From CAYWMD01 sp964458575 (GTDB lineage: Bacteria > Verrucomicrobiota > Verrucomicrobiia > Limisphaerales > JADLHS01): a stretch of 64,000 nt of DNA. Below the pieces are notes generated by a model. The model was not told the DNA's origin and did not search any database. It was given only the letters and a program-made list of their open reading frames with translations. The translations under genes and the position numbers were made by a program. Positions 55,701-63,393 of this stretch are shown here, piece by piece. The first letter of the stretch is position 1. Each line of letters opens with the position of its first letter. Where the stretch lies: positions 135,258 through 199,257 of the forward strand of contig CAYWMD010000005.1 of the NCBI GenBank assembly GCA_964458575.1, in the 5' to 3' direction.

Positions 55701-55881
55701 ACGGGCCGCAATTCCAATCCAGGATGCCGTTGGGATCGTTGTCGAAGTAGTAGTGCAGGGAAGTCTCGGCGGCCACCGGGAGGCGGAAGAGCACGGCCGG
55801 CGCGGACTGCGGAAGGGCAGCGAGCAAGGCCCACGTGAACAGGGACAGAATTCCGGTTCTCCCGCAACGCAAACCGGGCAT
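52762..55881 (-). CDS. M23 peptidase with FN3 repeats and carbohydrate-binding-like domain
   Basis: About 1039 residues. The ATG at 55881 opens a signal peptide (GILSLFTWALLAALPQSAPA). The M23 zinc site has H66-KGTD70, H126 in IYGHMD and H160-LH162-FEV, so the lysostaphin-type endopeptidase, which cuts peptide cross-links of peptidoglycan or related polymers, is complete. Three or more FN3-like domains follow (SASGATGYRLDVSTNNAFSN, and similar), with a cadherin/Ig-like region, and the jelly-roll-like end (GVRQDVTGCTVGATYKVAGW) closes in YYRAASP. Internal FN3 copies are near-identical in wording. Confidence 0.87.
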   Translation of the reverse strand: MPGLRCGRTGILSLFTWALLAALPQSAPAVLFRLPVAAETSLHYYFDNDPNGILDWNCGPFTYDGHKGTDFSSIARDTPIYAGAEGTVAYTIDGYGDGYQGSTDGGGFGNHVRLTHADGSVTIYGHMDINSVTLKPVGAAVACGEQLGGVGTSGNSTGLHLHFEVRPGGAFGAAVDPFAGPCSTPVSRWVNQAGGHPTNVCEFAVTGPPTAPHALALAAVSTSQINLTWSDNAVNETGYSVERALLPGGPWAQIAVAASNTAAYADGGLTASSTYFYRVRATNGFGESAWSNVATANTSNAPPALDAITNRTVLSGSPVGFAVSATDGGLGLTTLITDFENFVPGSAYVMFRAPNYSGSTDEFLTSPNVSAVSAQLPAGNTSTRALNVNWGFNSSAGAWLRLTTASAPQLPNPTVSFGQILRFDFYADKSLKLGLGLAETATTAAIGANGGTSGSIEFVGVTNTSGALMPYPTRILPALAWTNLSFNLPVEPVRAFTGNGVLSSATGKGTIEHLAFVPGAGSGAYNVYLDNFTQTLPNALTYSLDAGAPAGAMINATNGTFNWTAPSVASPVTNTFTVRVTDNGMPSMNSTQTFQIVVVPPAPVPPAPVASAAANVTSSGFTAKWGSASGATGYRLDVSTNNAFSNFVVGYQNLDVGNVTNPPVSGLSASTTYYYRARAHNLSGTSTNSGTITVTTSAAASPPAVPTANAATGVTSSGFTANWSSSSGATGYRLDVSTTNNAFNSFVNGYQDLDVGNMTSQGVSGLSAGQTYYYRVRAYNGAGVSGNSGTISVTLMVAPGCSVGSLVNADFNGGNTAGVATGWTAYEVNGPTIKSWSIQSATSADGTQYQQIQGYNAAFTASAGVRQDVTGCTVGATYKVAGWYRSNSDNGRARVKVSPTASTNWNTAIDLNPVADYGSGVVWTTFSGTVVATGSNMTIWLDGRTIAGPSAKVGCFDAVTVTCLGTATPPHIEAVMMLPQKLLNLVVSGEPGSSLTIERSTNLLNWTTWTNMVNTNGTVQVIDMTATNAVERYYRAASP

Positions 55882-56001
55882 CAGCCTTTGGGAATTCACG
55901 ATTTTGGAAAAGCGCTTCCGCTCATCTACTGCGGGCAAACGTAGCATGAAGGCCCAATGCGTCCAAATGTTTTGATGCGCCCCGGACGTGCGCGGGACGT
56001 T

Positions 56002-56640
56002 TCACCCAAGCCGGTCGCGAAATTCCCGGCAGGCTTTGACTACATCGTCGGCGTTCAGGATGGCGGACACCACGCAAATCCGCTTTGCCCCGGCGGCCAA
56101 AACCTCATGGAGGTTGCCCAGGTTGATGCCGCCAATGGCAAACCACGGGATGGTCACATGCTTTGCGGCCCATCGGACGTATTCCAACGTAACGGGCTTC
56201 GCCGTCGGCTTCGTGCCGGTGGCGAAAACCGGGCCGATGGCGATGTAATCCGGGCCGGCAGCGATGGCGCGCAACGCCTGATCCGGCGCGTGCGTGCTGA
56301 TCCCAATCTGCAATCCGCAATCGGCGGTCGGCAATTCCGAGACTTGCCGGTGTCCCGCGTCAAAGAAATCCTCCTGCCCCAGATGACAAAGTTCCGCGCC
56401 AATTTCCTGCGCCAGCTCCGGATGATCATTGATGACCAGACCCACGTTACCCCTGCGCGTGATGGGCAGAACCGCCTCAGCCATGCGACGGATGTCCTCC
56501 AATGGCGACGTCTTGGCCCGCAACTGAATCAGGTCCGCCCCGCCATCGCAAAGCTGCTGGGCGACGACCTCCGGCCGGCGTCCGTGCAGATAGGCTGTGT
56601 CCACGAAAGCGTAGAGCTTGCAGTCAGCGAGCGGTTTCAC
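56002..56640 (-). CDS. thiE: Thiamine-phosphate synthase
   Basis: A 212-residue TIM-barrel enzyme that joins HMP pyrophosphate and thiazole phosphate to give thiamine phosphate. Blocks: GGADLIQLRAKTSPLEDIRR, GLVINDHPELAQEIGAELCH, HLGQEDF, GPDYIAIGPVFATGTKP and PWFAIGGINLGNLHEVLAAG. The order is complete for the family. No TPP riboswitch was recognised upstream. It stands alone, between the M23 and glycosyltransferase genes. Confidence 0.9.
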   Translation of the reverse strand: MKPLADCKLYAFVDTAYLHGRRPEVVAQQLCDGGADLIQLRAKTSPLEDIRRMAEAVLPITRRGNVGLVINDHPELAQEIGAELCHLGQEDFFDAGHRQVSELPTADCGLQIGISTHAPDQALRAIAAGPDYIAIGPVFATGTKPTAKPVTLEYVRWAAKHVTIPWFAIGGINLGNLHEVLAAGAKRICVVSAILNADDVVKACREFRDRLG

Positions 56641-56649
56641 GGCGGGAAT

Positions 56650-57474
56650 TTATTTGGCACAGTTCGCCGGCGCAACGTTTGAAGTCGGAACTCGGTTCGG
56701 CGGCGCGGGTCGTGGCCGGCCGCGAAGCAACACGCGCCGCACCTGGAGCACGCGAAATAAAATATCGAGCATCCACTCGCGCCCGAGCCAGCCGTAGCCG
56801 AGTTGTTGGAGATATTTCCGCTGCACACGGACGCGTTCTTCGCGACGGCGCTGGCTGAGCACCGAACTGGTGTTTTCGTCGTGCCAGCGAAACGCCGCCA
56901 GCACGTCGTCGAGATAATGGAAACGGTAGCCGGCCAGCGCGAGCCGCACGTAATATTCAAAGTCCATGCACACCTTGTAGTCCAGGTCCACCAACTGCCC
57001 GTCGGTGATGATCCGGCGCTTGAGAAACGCGGAGGTGGAGGAGATGTAACAGCCGTAGAGCAGCAGCACGCCAAAATGATAGCGGTGGTCGCGCTTGCGG
57101 CGGATGATTTGCCCTACCCGGTCCACGAAGTAGCAGTCGCCGTAAATGAAGTCAGCCCCGGGGTGGCGTGCCGCGCAATCGGCGACCTTCGCCAGCGCTC
57201 CCGGTAAAAGATAGTCATCCGTATTGAGCCACATCACCCAGTCACCGGTGGCCTTGAGGAAGCCGCGATTGATGCCGTCGCTCATGCCGCGGTCAGGTTC
57301 GGAGGTCCACAGCAAATGAGGATACGACCGCAGCACGTCCAGCGTTTCATCCTTCGACCCCGCGTCCACCACGATGTGTTCCCACTCGACGCCGGTCTGC
57401 GTCTTGACGCTTTCGATGCAATCGCGGATGTAGCGGCCCTGGTTGAAGCTGGGCGTGACGATGGAGAATTTCAC
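56650..57474 (-). CDS. Glycosyltransferase family 2
   Basis: A 274-residue GT-A protein from GTG 57474, which overlaps the nadE stop. It begins KFSIVTPSFNQGRYIRDCIE and has HIVVDAGSKDETLDVLRSYP and the DxD-type WLNTDDYLLPGAL (D86-D87) for metal-nucleotide binding. Then HPGADFIYGDCYFVD and the basic C-terminus. It probably transfers a sugar to a polysaccharide or lipid precursor. The 5' part of the longer open frame is out-of-frame nadE. Confidence 0.87.
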   Translation of the reverse strand: MKFSIVTPSFNQGRYIRDCIESVKTQTGVEWEHIVVDAGSKDETLDVLRSYPHLLWTSEPDRGMSDGINRGFLKATGDWVMWLNTDDYLLPGALAKVADCAARHPGADFIYGDCYFVDRVGQIIRRKRDHRYHFGVLLLYGCYISSTSAFLKRRIITDGQLVDLDYKVCMDFEYYVRLALAGYRFHYLDDVLAAFRWHDENTSSVLSQRRREERVRVQRKYLQQLGYGWLGREWMLDILFRVLQVRRVLLRGRPRPAPPNRVPTSNVAPANCAK

Positions 57475-59168
57475 GTGGTGGGGCGAAAACGCTGTGCGAT
57501 CGGGATGCGCCGGCCCATGCCGAACGCGCGCGGCGAAACCTTCAGCCCCGGCGCGGCCTGGCGGCGTTTGTATTCGCTGAATGTGACCTTGTTGATCACG
57601 TCGTTGACCACGGCCGCGTTGAAGCCGCGTTGGATGATTTGGTCCTTGCCGAGGTCTTCGACGACGTAAAGTTGAAGAATCGCGTCCAGCGTTTCGTAAT
57701 CGGGCAACGAGTCCTGGTCCTTCTGATTCGGCCGCAACTCGGCGCTTGGCGGCTTCGTAATCGAGTCGGTGGGAATGATGACGTTGTCCCGGTTGATCCA
57801 CCGTGCCAGCTTGTAAATGTCCGTCTTGAACACGTCGGCGATCACGGCGAGCGCGCCGCACATGTCGCCGTAAAGCGTGCAATAACCCACGGCCATCTCG
57901 GATTTGTTGCCGGTGGTCAGCACGAGCGAGCCGAACTTGTTCGAGAGCGCCATCAAGGTCACACCGCGCAACCGCGACTGGATGTTTTCCTCGGCCTCGT
58001 TCGGTTTCGTGCCGGCGAACACGGTCGCAAGCTGGCCTTCCACCGCCTTGAACACCGGCTCGATCGGCAGAACCTCGTAGCGGACGCCAAGGTTTTTGGC
58101 GAGCTGTTCCGCGTCGGTCAAACTCCCGTCGCTCGAATACCGCGCCGGCATCGAAACCCCCATGACCTTGTCAGCGCCGAGCGCCTCGACCGCCAGCACC
58201 GCCGTCAGCGCCGAGTCAATCCCGCCGGATAATCCGATCACAACGGATTTGAAACCACATTTCTGGACGTAGTCCCGGATGCCGAGCGCCAAGGCGCGAA
58301 ACAACTGTTCTTCGCGCGGCGGAAAATCCGTTCCTCTCACCCGGCTCTCGGCCACCCTCTCCCCATCCGATGGGGAGAGGGACGGGGTGAGGGGTCCGGA
58401 ATGTTCGTCAACGTCAGCGACAAACTGGTCTTCGGTAAACGCCTTGCCCAAAGCAATGACTTCGCCCGCACGGTTGAGTGCCACGCTGTGGCCGTCGAAG
58501 ATGAGTTCGTCGTTCGCGCCGATCAGGTTCACCTGCACGAGCGGGACTTTTTCATCGCGGGCGACACGTTGCAGCATCGCGAGTCGCGTCTTCTCCTTCC
58601 CCACGCTCCACGGCGACGCGGAAAGGTTGAGAATCAAATCCGCGCCCTGTGCGATGAGTTCTTTGACGGGATCGCGGCGATACAAACGTTCCGGCCAGAA
58701 ATCCTCGTCGTTCCAAATGTCCTCGCAAATGGTCAGGCCGAGCTTGCGGCCCTTGAACTCAAATGGCCGCGTGGTTTTCGCCGGTTCAAAGTAGCGATCC
58801 TCGTCGAACACATCGTAAGTGGGCAGGAGTGATTTTTCCTGGCGCCAGATGATGTTGCCGTTTTGCAGGACGGCGACCGAGTTGGTGAGCGGCCGGCCGG
58901 GACGCACTTCGTTGCGGTCCACGTAACCGACGCAGAGCGGCACCGGGCCGATCTCCCCGGCGATCTCGTGCAGCGTGGTCAAACCCGCGGCGATGAAATC
59001 AGCGCGCAACAGCAGATCGCGGGGCGGGTAACCGCACAGGAACAGCTCCGGCGCGAGGATGAACTCCGCGCCCTCAGCGCCGGCGCGATGATAGGCGGCG
59101 AGCAACCGGGCCCGGTTGGCCTGGAAATCACCGATGGTCGCGTTGAGTTGCAGAACGCCGATTTTCAC
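57471..59168 (-). CDS. nadE: Glutamine-dependent NAD+ synthetase with repeat-encoded insert
   Basis: About 565 residues from GTG 59168. The N-terminal nitrilase-type glutaminase has E41, K112 (RQEK-SLLPTYD) and C148 (LTIC148-EDIWND); the synthetase half has the P-loop SGGIDSALTAVL and ends in RRQAAPGLKVSPRAFGMGRR. It amidates deamido-NAD+ to NAD+. Residues about 258-281 (GPLTPSLSPSDGERVAESRV, then RGTDF) are translated from a dispersed palindromic repeat (58333-58394) at the linker between the two domains, and probably form a tolerated loop. Confidence 0.92.
   Translation of the reverse strand: MKIGVLQLNATIGDFQANRARLLAAYHRAGAEGAEFILAPELFLCGYPPRDLLLRADFIAAGLTTLHEIAGEIGPVPLCVGYVDRNEVRPGRPLTNSVAVLQNGNIIWRQEKSLLPTYDVFDEDRYFEPAKTTRPFEFKGRKLGLTICEDIWNDEDFWPERLYRRDPVKELIAQGADLILNLSASPWSVGKEKTRLAMLQRVARDEKVPLVQVNLIGANDELIFDGHSVALNRAGEVIALGKAFTEDQFVADVDEHSGPLTPSLSPSDGERVAESRVRGTDFPPREEQLFRALALGIRDYVQKCGFKSVVIGLSGGIDSALTAVLAVEALGADKVMGVSMPARYSSDGSLTDAEQLAKNLGVRYEVLPIEPVFKAVEGQLATVFAGTKPNEAEENIQSRLRGVTLMALSNKFGSLVLTTGNKSEMAVGYCTLYGDMCGALAVIADVFKTDIYKLARWINRDNVIIPTDSITKPPSAELRPNQKDQDSLPDYETLDAILQLYVVEDLGKDQIIQRGFNAAVVNDVINKVTFSEYKRRQAAPGLKVSPRAFGMGRRIPIAQRFRPTT
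58333..58394. repeat. Palindromic repeat, CCCTCTCCCC family, inside nadE
   Basis: CCCTCTCCCCATC at 58355-58367 is exactly complementary to GATGGGGAGAGGG at 58369-58381 around one base. Flanks are CCTCTCACCCGG (58333-58344) and GGGGTGAGGGG (58384-58394). The minus-strand reading is in frame with NadE. Confidence 0.9.
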
Positions 59169-59227
59169 CCGCGGTAGGTTAGTCGCCCCGAGTCCGGGCG
59201 CAATGAATTTGCGGACGCGCGACGGCG

Positions 59228-60517
59228 TCAACGCGCCGATATCGCCGTGGCCGGGGCGAAATTCGGATCACGCTGTTCGACACTGGCAAAGGCTTCGGCC
59301 AGCGAGTCGAGATGACGTTCGACCGTGAAGTTGTCGAGAAAAGCGTGGCGCAAACCCTCGCCCGATTCCCGGCTGGCGAGGGTGAGCAGCGCTTCCGCGA
59401 CCTGTTCGGGCGCGCGGGTGGAAACCAGGCCCGGGTAATTCGCGGGCAGCATTTCCGGCAACGAACGCCAGTGTGTGGTCACCACCGGCAAACCAAATGC
59501 CATGGCTTCGATGATGTTCACGGGCTGGTTTTCGCCGAGGTAGTAAGTCGGAAAACAGAACAGATCGGCCTCGCGGAAAGCCTTGTCCTTGACGGCGGCG
59601 GCAACAAAACCCAGGTATTGAACGGCCTCGGCGAACCGGCCATCCGTCATCAACCGGTCGAACTCTGCTCTTTCCTCCCGGTTGACGAAGGTACCGGCCA
59701 CGACCAGTTTCAACCGCAGCGAAGCCTGTCGGGCCGCCAGGGTCTGATTGGCCTGAACCACCGCCTGCATCGCGTCAAACAATCCCTTCTCCGCCATGCA
59801 ATGGGCCACATACAACACGCGCACCAGTTCCGGATCGCCGCCGGTGTTCTGCCGATCGGCCGGCTCCAGCTTCTGGCCGGCGATTAATTTCGCGCGCGCG
59901 GCGAATCGGGCCTGCCGTCGCGGCAGGACCGTTTCCGCAAAATCCCGGCACGGATCCGGGATGCCGTTGTGCACAACGCGCACCTGTTGGGGCAGCAGCT
60001 TTTCCGCGTCCGCCATGTTGTAGCGCGAAAGCACGATGCTGAGGTCCACCTGTCCGGCGCTGCGGTAGGTCATGGCGCGGGAGCCAATGTTCACGGTGGT
60101 TTCGAGCCATTTGGCCAGACCGGCGGCGTGCCAGTGCAGAATGACCCGCTTGAAAAAGCGCCGGCAGATCAACATCACCATCCAGTCCCGGTATAACGCG
60201 GATTTCTTTCCGGGAGCGGGAATGAAATAAAAGTTGGTCACGCCGTAGCGAAACCGGCACCACACGGCCTGGAGACAGTAAACCAGCAGATACAGCAGCT
60301 TGCCGCCGCGAAGTTCGCCAATATCTTCGAGCCGTTTGGAAAGGCGCGTGTTGACGTGATAACATTGAATGCCGTAATCGTCACCCGGCCTTCGTTCCGT
60401 GCGGGTGCCGCGCCGCCGTTTGCGGTGATTGCCGCCGAATCCCTCCAACATGAGTTGCACCATGTAACTTTGCCCGTGGTGAGGGGGTGGCGTGTGGGCG
60501 AATACGAGTAATTTCAT
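59228..60517 (-). CDS. Glycosyltransferase family 4 (GT-B)
   Basis: A 429-residue protein. It begins KLLVFAHTPPPHHGQSYMVQ, the donor/acceptor start of GT-B enzymes, and has a GT1-type C-terminal half with VVHNGIPDPC, LVRVLYVAHCMAEKGLFDAM, KDKAFREADLFCFPTYYLGE and NIIEAMAFGLPVVTTHW, the E-x7-E-type region. A basic stretch (GNHRKRRRGTRTERRPGD) near residue 30-47 is unusual for the family and may be an insertion. It is separated from nadE by 59 bp on the same strand. Confidence 0.88.
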   Translation of the reverse strand: MKLLVFAHTPPPHHGQSYMVQLMLEGFGGNHRKRRRGTRTERRPGDDYGIQCYHVNTRLSKRLEDIGELRGGKLLYLLVYCLQAVWCRFRYGVTNFYFIPAPGKKSALYRDWMVMLICRRFFKRVILHWHAAGLAKWLETTVNIGSRAMTYRSAGQVDLSIVLSRYNMADAEKLLPQQVRVVHNGIPDPCRDFAETVLPRRQARFAARAKLIAGQKLEPADRQNTGGDPELVRVLYVAHCMAEKGLFDAMQAVVQANQTLAARQASLRLKLVVAGTFVNREERAEFDRLMTDGRFAEAVQYLGFVAAAVKDKAFREADLFCFPTYYLGENQPVNIIEAMAFGLPVVTTHWRSLPEMLPANYPGLVSTRAPEQVAEALLTLASRESGEGLRHAFLDNFTVERHLDSLAEAFASVEQRDPNFAPATAISAR

Positions 60518-60703
60518 ACATCGGCAGCCGCAGCGGCGGCTTCAAGCAACTTTGTTAAGACACGGCAGATTACCCCAAGAGATGATGCAAGAGAAGCATT
60601 TTTGACTTGGTTGGGCGGAACTGCGCGCAATTTCGGACCGCCACTGGGAAGCCTGTTTGCGTCTGGGCAGGACCAACAGTGCATCGTCCCGATAGCATCG
60701 GAC

Positions 60704-61369
60704 TTAACCGTTACCCTCCGAGTGAATCCATTTGATCGCGTAACGGAGCACTTCGGATGCATCCTCCAGCGCCAGCTTCTCTTTGATGCGGGAACGGAAG
60801 GTTTCGACGGTCTTGACGTTGAGTTGCAGGGCTTCGGCGATTTGACGCACGGCGTAACCGCGACCCAGCAATTCCAGCACACGCAATTCGCGGTCCGAGA
60901 GCCGGTCAATGCCGCCGGCATGCCGGTTCCGGTTGCCGAACATCTGCGAACTCATTTGCGCCGCCATCGTTTCATTCAGGTAGGTTCCGCCTTCCAGAAC
61001 CTTGCGAACGGCCAGCAGGATTTTTTTGGTGGCCTCCTGTTTGGTGATGTACCCGTTGGCGCCGGCGCGAATCGTGCGCTCGGCGTGCATGACGCCTTCG
61101 TGCATGGACAGCACCAGCATCAGCAGTCGCGGATAAAGGCCGTGCAGTTCCTTGATCAGGTCCAGACCATGCGAACGTTTCAGGCTGAGATCAATGATGG
61201 CCAGGTCGGGGGCGGTGGCGGCAATGACTGCCAGCGCCTGCTCGTGGCTTTCGGCCTCGCCACAGACGATCAGACCCGTTTCGCGCTCCAGCACCTCGCC
61301 CAGGCGCTCGCGCACGATGGGATGATCATCCACCAGGACGATTCGGGTTGTGGTGACCGGTGTGTTCAT
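60704..61369 (-). CDS. NarL/LuxR-type response regulator
   Basis: A 221-residue protein. Receiver: D14-D15, phosphoacceptor D60 in LAIID60-LSLKRSHG, and the LVLSMHEGVMH and KQEATKK blocks. A LuxR-type HTH follows at about 155-215 (LSDRELRVLELLGRGYAVRQ, then IAEALQLNVKTVETFRSRIK). The stop of the kinase gene overlaps its start (61366-61369), so the two form an operon with kinase first. Confidence 0.93.
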   Translation of the reverse strand: MNTPVTTTRIVLVDDHPIVRERLGEVLERETGLIVCGEAESHEQALAVIAATAPDLAIIDLSLKRSHGLDLIKELHGLYPRLLMLVLSMHEGVMHAERTIRAGANGYITKQEATKKILLAVRKVLEGGTYLNETMAAQMSSQMFGNRNRHAGGIDRLSDRELRVLELLGRGYAVRQIAEALQLNVKTVETFRSRIKEKLALEDASEVLRYAIKWIHSEGNG

Positions 61370-63180
61370 GAAATGGCAATTTCAACCGGCCGTGCCCGGG
61401 CGGCGGTATCCCCGTGCAGCGAACAGCGAACTTCCGTGCCGCCGTCGCGCCGCGGCCCAATGCGGAACGTCGCCCCAATAGTGCGCGCGCGATACTCGAT
61501 GATGTGCAAGCCCATCCCTTGACCCGGCGTCACCGGGCTGGCGATGCCTGTGCCATCGTCTAGGATGGCGAGTTCGATCCGGTCACCGGCCTGCGCGAGG
61601 CGCAGGATGATTTGCTTTGGCTGGCCGTGCTTCACGGCGTTAAGCACCGCTTCCTGCGCAATCCGATAAAGTTGCATCGCCACCATGTCAGAGGACAATA
61701 ACACGGGTTCGGGATAGTCAAACCGGCAATCCACCCCATGGCGTTCGCGCGTACCGGCCGCCAGTTCCGACAGCGCCGTGGCCAGGCCCTCGGATTCGAG
61801 CATGGCAGGGTAAAGTCCGCGCGCCGTCTTGCGTGCCTGCGCGATGGCATCGTCGAGCATCGCCGCGATCTCGCGCGCCTCCTGGATACCGGACACGCCG
61901 GCGGCCTTGATTTTTTCCTCGAGGGTGTTGGCGGCGAACGCGATGCCCACCAGATGCTGGCAGAGCCCGTCGTGCAAGTCCTGGCCCATCCGGGATTGCT
62001 CGCGGTCGCTGATTTCCAGAATCTGACGCTGGAGATTGAACCGCTCGGTCACATTCGTGGCTACGCCCACCATGCCGACCACTTCGCCCTTTTCATTGCG
62101 TTCCGGCGCATGCCACGTGGTGAACACCTGGCCGCCGAATTCGTCGGTCGAAACAAACTCCTCGCCGCGCAGCGCTTTCTTGATCCGCTCGATGAGCCAC
62201 GGTTGCGACTTGAGCACCTCGTGCATGTTCCGGCCCACCACACCGCCCGGGACCAAATCCACATCCAGCCGCACATGGCCCTCGCGCATGGTAAAAACGC
62301 CCGCTTGGTTGATGGAGAACACCACGACCGGCGCGCGATCCAGCACGACGTGCAAGCGGCGATCTTTCTCGCGGATGGCCGATTCGGCCGCCTTGCGATC
62401 CGTGATGTCGTCCGCAATGCCCGCGATGCGGAACACCTCGCCGCGCGCGTTGCGCACCGGGAAGGCCCGGTCGCGAATCCAACGGATCGAGCCGTCCGGT
62501 CGCCGGATTCGATACTCCTCGTCGTACTCACCTCGGGCCTGTTTCTCGATCATGGCCTGGCTGATCCGCTCCCGGTCCTCGGGATGAATTGCCTCCAGCC
62601 AATCGCGCGGTGACCGGTAAAGAATGTCGCAGGCGCGCCCCCAGATGATCTCATATCCGGGACTGATGTAGAGCATCTGGCTTTTTGCCGGGTCGGTCAT
62701 CCAGAAGACCTCGTGGATGTTCTCGGCCATCTGCTCGAAGCGCTCCTCGCTCGCGCGCAATTGCTGCTCGGTTTTCTTCCGCTCCTCGACTTCGCGCCGC
62801 AATTCGGCGGTGCGTTCCGCAATGCGGGATTGCAGGCTCGCGTTAAAGTCCCGGATGGCGGACACCAACCAGACGAACAAGACGTTCGTGATCAGCCGGA
62901 CGGCCACGTTCCAGAAGGGCACCCAGAGGTACGGGTGAGGCGGGTTTTCCAATTCCCGCGCCGCGGTCCGCGCGATCGTGCAGAGCACCGCGATCGTCAG
63001 CCCGACATTCCGTCCGGCGTACCACGTCGTCAGGCAGACCGGCACGAAATAAAAGAACGAGAGTCCAATCGGCGGCCCCAGCAGGTCTATGGCGAACAGC
63101 ACCATCGTCCCGGCGAATCCCAGTGTCAGGATTTCGGCTTTGGTTTGTTCCGAAAGCCACTGTTGGAGTTTGCGCATCAT
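61366..63180 (-). CDS. PAS-sensor histidine kinase (HisKA_3 type)
   Basis: A 604-residue inner-membrane kinase. Four hydrophobic segments at residues 15-105 form a sensor region, then a coiled coil, two or more PAS domains (NIHEVFWMTDPAKSQMLYIS; DRAPVVVFSINQAGVFTMRE), and HisKA_3 with the phospho-acceptor His in GQDLH403-DGLCQHLVGI, followed by an HATPase with ILDDGTGI and GMGLHIIEYRARTIGATFRI. It pairs with the overlapping NarL-type regulator. The signal is unknown. Confidence 0.93.
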   Translation of the reverse strand: MMRKLQQWLSEQTKAEILTLGFAGTMVLFAIDLLGPPIGLSFFYFVPVCLTTWYAGRNVGLTIAVLCTIARTAARELENPPHPYLWVPFWNVAVRLITNVLFVWLVSAIRDFNASLQSRIAERTAELRREVEERKKTEQQLRASEERFEQMAENIHEVFWMTDPAKSQMLYISPGYEIIWGRACDILYRSPRDWLEAIHPEDRERISQAMIEKQARGEYDEEYRIRRPDGSIRWIRDRAFPVRNARGEVFRIAGIADDITDRKAAESAIREKDRRLHVVLDRAPVVVFSINQAGVFTMREGHVRLDVDLVPGGVVGRNMHEVLKSQPWLIERIKKALRGEEFVSTDEFGGQVFTTWHAPERNEKGEVVGMVGVATNVTERFNLQRQILEISDREQSRMGQDLHDGLCQHLVGIAFAANTLEEKIKAAGVSGIQEAREIAAMLDDAIAQARKTARGLYPAMLESEGLATALSELAAGTRERHGVDCRFDYPEPVLLSSDMVAMQLYRIAQEAVLNAVKHGQPKQIILRLAQAGDRIELAILDDGTGIASPVTPGQGMGLHIIEYRARTIGATFRIGPRRDGGTEVRCSLHGDTAARARPVEIAIS

Positions 63181-63393
63181 CCCATGAACCTAAAGCAACG
63201 CACCGGCGGCGGACCTCGGGAGGCCCAACCGAACCGGTCCCATGCCAGGCCGAACCTACGACTTTGCGCCCGACGGGAAAAGCGGAATTTGTTTGCGGAA
63301 AACGCCGGCTCTCAGTTTCCCCGAAACGGCGGGGTGCTGGCAAATCTCCGTGACTGGCACGACGGAACTATTACGATTTGTCAGCGGTTCAAC

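Noticed and set aside
56641..56649. TPP riboswitch upstream of thiE
   Set aside because: Only nine bases separate thiE from the next gene on the same strand and no thi-box sequence is present.
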